Source: an uncultured Bacteroidales bacterium | Lineage (GTDB): Bacteria; Bacteroidota; Bacteroidia; Bacteroidales; Paludibacteraceae | NCBI GenBank assembly: GCA_946405045.1 | Contig: CAMJFV010000080.1 | Coordinates: forward strand, 1 to 7,879 | Direction of reading: 5' to 3' | Length of the DNA stretch: 7,879 nt | Shown: positions 5,801 through 7,879 of the stretch, one piece after another | How the letters are laid out: each line of letters opens with the position of its first letter | How positions within the stretch are numbered: position 1 is the first letter of the stretch | Made by a program: the position numbers and the translations under genes | The notes under the pieces: model-generated | Database searches by the model: none | The model's input: only the letters and a program-made list of their open reading frames with translations | Told to the model about the DNA's origin: nothing

Positions 5801-7742
5801 CTTCTTCAAGGTTCAAACTGTCAGGGAAGGTATTGTATGTTTTGTCTCCTATCTGTCCTGTCTTTGAAACCAAGATTCCCGCAGATTCATTGACATCGCT
5901 TGAATCATCAACGAATACCTCAAGATATTGGATCTCTGGATATACTACCTGACCATCGTGAACAAATTTGAAGTATACGTTCTGTACTCTTTTTTCAAAT
6001 GGGAAATATACTGTTGTATCGTTAGTCACAAGAAAATTCATAGTCTCTTTGACTGCTTGGATCGATACACTATCTTTTTCTGTTTTGTATATTAATTCTC
6101 CCTTGAAGTCTGTGTGGTAGTTATTGTTGTTGACAATAACAGGGAATGCGTTCAGGTAACGAGAAACTGTGTCTGGTTTACAAAGAACGATTTTTACTTT
6201 ATATTCAGGGACAATATTGTGGCGGGCATCTCTGTTTAGATTGCTTTTAAAGACGTAAATGTAGTGGTCTTTATAACCGAAATCTTTCATTTCGTTGATG
6301 TTGAAATGAAAATCGTAGCCACCAGCTCCAACTCTTAATGGGTTGACGTAATACAATGTGTCGTTTGTCTCATTTTTTGTTGGTAGCATCACAAGCTGTG
6401 CAGGCATATAGAAACTGTCTGTTTCGTATCTTGTGTCGAACACAACTTCTTGTATAGTTGTAGGATTGAAATCTTCTCCTTCAAAACTGACTTTGAATAA
6501 AAGCTCTGTATAGTCATTTCTGTTTAGATTGACAGTGATTGTAGTGTCAGACTGAAGATTCGGAATGTCAATTTCAAGGTTTGCTATATGAAGCGTGTAT
6601 GCTTCTCCAGGCTTTGCCATAAGTGTACATTGTCCGTCTTTATTTGTCAACGCGTAAGGCATTGGCTTGCCAACACTCAACATGTCCATATAGCAGAACA
6701 CATTTTCCAATGGTTTGCCTGGAACATCCGGGTCGTAGACATTTATATTTACGTATGTTCCAATTCCAGGAACAGTGTCCCAAACAGCCAATTGTTTTTC
6801 GAATGGTTTTGTTGTGTCTCCACTTTGCTCTCCGCCTTCTCCTGCGTCTCCACCTTGTCCTTTGTAGTAAGAGTCAATGTTGATTGGAATTATAAGGCTG
6901 TCAATAGGGTCGTTGTCGTCAACATTAAATGTTCCGACAACCAATCCGAACTGGTCTGTATTTACTTCAAACTTATATGCTCCGGCTTTTGTGTTAACCT
7001 TGCTTTTTGTTCTTGAGTATTCTCCAAAAGGTACCTGAACCTCACCAAATAAAGAATCTTTGCCACTCTCTGATGGAATGTATACTTTGATGGCTTCCGA
7101 ACTGACCTTATATGGTAAACTGTCTTTTTGGAACTCAAAGAATGTCTTGTGAGTAATATCTCCACTTGGAATGGCAACTTCCTGTGTCTTTACTTTATCG
7201 TCAACGGTTACTTTTGCGGTTCCTTTTAGAGTCTCATAAATATATTTTCCTTCTGGAATGACAAATTTTACTAGACCAGTAGAATCGCTCATTTTGGTTC
7301 CGATGAACTCTCCTTTTTCGCCGTTGTTATCAACATACAATTTGGCGGTCCTCCCGACAATCGCGTTTCCATCGTTGTCCTTGAAACTGATCATCAACTC
7401 ACGGAAATTGATGTTTGCCCATCCGAACTCTTCTTCTGGAACAGTAATGGATCCTTTTGCCCAGTCTCCATACATCACTTGATAGTTGTAAGTGCCTGAT
7501 GTGAATTTAGGATTTGTGTATCTTCCTAATGCATCTGTTGTAAGTTCCAAATCGGCGATAGCACTATCTCCGCTCAACTTGATTTTCACACCTTCCAACG
7601 GTTTGTTTTTGGTGTCTGTCACTTGAAATACCAAAATTCCATCGGCAAAAGATAATTGCCCGACGAAACTCAGCATGAAAGCCAATAGAACTTTCAATAA
7701 AGGGATTCTTTTATTCATATATTTTTGTATATTTTTTTTCAT
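2586..7742 (-). CDS. Giant multidomain type IX-secreted surface protein with type B (CHU_C) sorting domain
   Basis: This 1718-residue acidic protein is a SprB-like adhesin candidate in architecture, though far shorter than SprB. In order it has: a signal peptide ending SFA before DG (cleavage after A33); about eight transthyretin/CnaB-like beta-sandwich modules (35-856) with repeated turns of the type G-x-Y (GTYNYQV, GKYIYET, GDYFIRY, GKYQLRI, GDYSYVL), several closing with DTT(I/V); a Gly-rich hinge (293-312); a Big2-like domain (860-943); two less regular Ig-like domains (948-1146); five Ig-like domains with paired cysteines (1150-1550); one more lacking the first cysteine (1551-1637); and a type B T9SS sorting domain (1641-1718). 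No enzyme motif is visible, so binding or structure is more likely than catalysis. Start: M1 (7742) gives an 8-residue polar extension; M9 (7718), preceded by an A-rich tract, gives a more typical signal peptide (NKR then IPLLKVLLAFML). It is first in the operon. Surface export is confident; the ligand is unknown. Confidence 0.93.
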   Translation of the reverse strand: MKKNIQKYMNKRIPLLKVLLAFMLSFVGQLSFADGILVFQVTDTKNKPLEGVKIKLSGDSAIADLELTTDALGRYTNPKFTSGTYNYQVMYGDWAKGSITVPEEEFGWANINFRELMISFKDNDGNAIVGRTAKLYVDNNGEKGEFIGTKMSDSTGLVKFVIPEGKYIYETLKGTAKVTVDDKVKTQEVAIPSGDITHKTFFEFQKDSLPYKVSSEAIKVYIPSESGKDSLFGEVQVPFGEYSRTKSKVNTKAGAYKFEVNTDQFGLVVGTFNVDDNDPIDSLIIPINIDSYYKGQGGDAGEGGEQSGDTTKPFEKQLAVWDTVPGIGTYVNINVYDPDVPGKPLENVFCYMDMLSVGKPMPYALTNKDGQCTLMAKPGEAYTLHIANLEIDIPNLQSDTTITVNLNRNDYTELLFKVSFEGEDFNPTTIQEVVFDTRYETDSFYMPAQLVMLPTKNETNDTLYYVNPLRVGAGGYDFHFNINEMKDFGYKDHYIYVFKSNLNRDARHNIVPEYKVKIVLCKPDTVSRYLNAFPVIVNNNNYHTDFKGELIYKTEKDSVSIQAVKETMNFLVTNDTTVYFPFEKRVQNVYFKFVHDGQVVYPEIQYLEVFVDDSSDVNESAGILVSKTGQIGDKTYNTFPDSLNLEEGDYFIRYTMKDFYYDGTFDWNFNIENARGTDTTIYIVIPTKRNVELIITDVLGEYVEGVFGKIYKWDESGEKLINSFIYDASKHDELKSDANGIVKDHLLPGKYQLRILDIVKNFVVGDYDLRFDIRDGVPLRHVKFIVKNKNTQKPMQGLELVVNKDSAQYSTDVTSETGEIIIECVNGDYSYVLNYGKGHADSFTVKNDTTIYIYVEDEVKIENLVLDAKDCVAEGGSVQVAPIVTPNNATRQTLKWSMDNPVLGYIDATGKFTANTIGLTGFVTIIATTTDGTSITAEKMIQIGGTSCGDSIKTEFEGGGDEIARTDDSLKIIITPGKEPFKRCYAVQELQGDKWVVIEGPTHDTAIVISSVNMNEKEHIVRVISGTDCDKVANGEVTDGDPESADRIGDSLKIKNTSIFFKSTITGICEKEDDVLIEIDGDNLDNLVAGTSIKWYTQAIGDSAFIEIPSAENQTSVHLNLQGETTIKVALTKETTELVKAQKKIVSEDSLKIKLTTDKEKACYGEAVNLKVESIKGVYASLVWEDSSNVAERNVAADTILYKVVAESKLGFCPNVADSVKLVVDFKPEVELAISRDAVCDDSSDVKLTITSAKERNDLIYTWKDFETKDSVLTDAPKEDKTYEATVSTALGICESVTLSKSVSVAGNVEFVAKASDSIFCKGDEVKIAIEKINGGSLNGNIRFTVNDKEFTGDTVKEIANTPIFALRATDLTGGCPDAVDTIRISVDEPVEFTLSQTANTICNVGSDSVNISINAAPSTNYSYTWSTGATDITMISVYPDVDSTYTVKGSSQYGKCPALERTASIKVNEAVKVSIEADVDRICQTGTDSVKLTAMAENGEPTSWIWWDGAVTTTPVRSFLPTATSAVWVRGNDNVCAVSDTASVTISVDAPHTAHLATTSTKFVYGGSVDMVASFNGNVSGPITWYSENEENEVTTLGETDDMKFTDMPSGDTKYYFVAKNGACTDIKSEIMTIKLVDDIEIPTVFTPYEKNGENDEFMLGYEVVIYDRFGNLIHRGDNGWDGTYKGDVADAGVYVYSLILKDGREMKGTIQVFKRD
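2832..4295 (-). repeat. Tandem Ig-like domains with Cys-Trp-Cys pattern, about 81-residue period
   Basis: Residues 1150-1637 hold six consecutive Ig-like units. First-cysteine positions are 1163, 1240, 1321, 1403 and 1484, that is, steps of 77, 81, 82 and 81. Partner cysteines are at 1213, 1294, 1376, 1457 and 1537, that is, 50-55 residues later. A core aromatic follows each first cysteine by 21-23 residues: W1184, W1263, F1344, W1426, W1507. The sixth unit keeps only C1625. This Cys-x~22-Trp...Cys layout is that of Ig folds with one internal disulphide. Units are diverged in sequence, as in other CHU_C adhesins. Confidence 0.8.
4914..5165 (-). other. Big2-like (bacterial Ig group 2) domain of the giant protein
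   Basis: Residues about 860-943. The pattern GGSVQVAPIVTPNNAT (875-890), LKWSMDNP (894-901), GYIDATGKFTA (904-914) and VTIIATTTDG (923-932) matches the usual Big2 sequence (P.nAt...v.W.s.n......d..G.vta...G...I.A...dG). Such domains occur in surface adhesins and are structural or binding modules. Confidence 0.75.
5175..7640 (-). repeat. N-terminal array of transthyretin/CnaB-like beta-sandwich modules
   Basis: Residues 35-856 contain about eight diverged modules of roughly 80-110 residues. The recurring scheme is an opening strand, then (K)PLEGV-type strands (PLEGVKIKL, PLENVFCYM, PMQGLELVV), an acidic T(D/N)xxG turn (TTDALGRY, TNKDGQC, SDANGIV, TSETGEI), then a G/A-x-Y strand (GTYNYQV, GAYKFEV, EAYTLHI, GYDFHF, GDYFIRY, GKYQLRI, GDYSYVL). 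Several end with SDTTITV (398), NDTTVYF (574), TDTTIYI (677) or NDTTIYI (847). The scheme matches carboxypeptidase-regulatory/CnaB-like folds. No Lys-Asn isopeptide set could be assigned with confidence. Module borders are approximate. Confidence 0.65.
6807..6866 (-). other. Gly/Glu-rich hinge in the giant protein
   Basis: Residues 293-312, with sequence of the type KGQGGDAGEGGEQSGD, interrupt the N-terminal beta-sandwich array. Glycine, acidic residues and lack of hydrophobics suggest a flexible linker between modules three and four. Confidence 0.65.
7644..7718 (-). other. Signal peptide of the giant protein (from the preferred M9 start)
   Basis: From M9: basic NKR, hydrophobic core IPLLKVLLAFMLSFVGQL, and a SFA cleavage motif before DG, giving a 25-residue Sec signal. 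Starting at M1 adds MKKNIQKY. The bases before M9 on the minus strand are A-rich (AAAAATAT), as is common before Bacteroidota starts. The sequence alone does not settle which ATG is used. Confidence 0.7.
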
Positions 7743-7760
7743 GTCTTGTACGAACTTTTT

Positions 7761-7779
7761 AACGAATGTGTTAATCGTT
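7761..7779. repeat. Small inverted repeat in the leader of the giant gene
   Basis: AACGA (7761-7765) and TCGTT (7775-7779) are perfect 5-bp inverted arms around a 9-base loop. An overlapping alternative pairs TTAAC with GTTAA (7759-7763 with 7770-7774). The repeat lies 19 bases upstream of M1 inside the predicted 5' UTR. It could be a small leader hairpin or an operator half-site pair. The arms are short, so chance is a real possibility. Confidence 0.3.
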
Positions 7780-7856
7780 CATCTTACATAAATTTCGGCT
7801 GTTCTACTAATCTATTTGGTTGAGTATAATAGAATATGTATGATTGCCATCTTTTG

Positions 7857-7864
7857 CAAAATTA
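7857..7864 (-). promoter_or_regulatory. Candidate Bacteroidota -7 promoter element for the operon
   Basis: The minus strand reads TAATTTTG, an exact match to the TAnnTTTG -7 consensus used by the Bacteroidota primary sigma factor. The matching -33 TTTG-type box would lie about 20 bases further upstream, beyond the right edge, so it cannot be checked. Transcription would start near 7850, giving a 5' UTR of about 110-130 bases. No other credible promoter for the giant gene was seen in 7743-7879. Confidence 0.5.
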
Positions 7865-7879
7865 CGTAAAAATGCTTAA

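Noticed and set aside
7805..7841. Plus-strand promoter-like sequence (TATTTGG ... TATAAT) near the right edge
   Set aside because: It does not match the Bacteroidota TAnnTTTG form, and no plus-strand coding frame follows within the window.
7814..7852. Tiny minus-strand leader open frame of 12 codons (MAIIHILLYSTK) in the 5' UTR
   Set aside because: It has no ribosome-binding context, no amino-acid bias suggesting attenuation and no following terminator/antiterminator pair, so chance is the simplest explanation.
1..7879. CRISPR arrays, tRNA or rRNA genes, insertion sequences, attachment sites
   Set aside because: No regularly spaced identical repeats, tRNA-like cloverleafs, transposase frames or terminal inverted repeats were seen on either strand.

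Overview
The window looks like a Bacteroidota chromosome, probably order Bacteroidales. The basis is protein families confined to that phylum: a type B type IX secretion (T9SS) sorting domain and a PorP/SprF-family outer-membrane protein. AT-rich A-tracts before start codons and a TAnnTTTG-type promoter element fit as well. I cannot name a genus from the sequence.

Layout: one transcription unit on the minus strand fills almost everything. Reading in the direction of transcription, there is (i) an upstream region at the right edge (7743-7879) with a Bacteroides-type -7 element and a small inverted repeat; (ii) a 1718-residue secreted multidomain protein (7742-2586) made of a signal peptide, about eight N-terminal beta-sandwich modules, one Big2-like domain, a run of Ig-like domains with regularly spaced cysteines, and a C-terminal CHU_C/type B sorting domain; (iii) a 521-residue protein with a short PD40-like region, a long hydrophilic linker and a C-terminal OmpA peptidoglycan-binding domain (2582-1017); (iv) a 299-residue PorP/SprF-family outer-membrane protein (1012-113); and (v) a short 3' region with a wobble-paired hairpin and a strong, probably bidirectional, terminator at the left edge. 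The genes are 3 and 4 bases apart, so they are almost certainly co-transcribed and probably translationally coupled. No gene on the plus strand is supported.

How the parts may work together (inference from known families): the giant protein is a T9SS cargo, exported through the inner membrane by Sec and across the outer membrane by T9SS. Its type B C-terminal domain is expected to be recognised by a cognate PorP/SprF-family protein, which the third gene would supply. The OmpA-domain protein would tie the assembly to peptidoglycan. The arrangement recalls the sprB-sprF gliding adhesin operon of Flavobacterium johnsoniae but is smaller. It reads as a self-contained 'adhesin plus dedicated display partners' cassette that relies on a core T9SS encoded elsewhere. 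The ligand of the giant protein cannot be read from the sequence.
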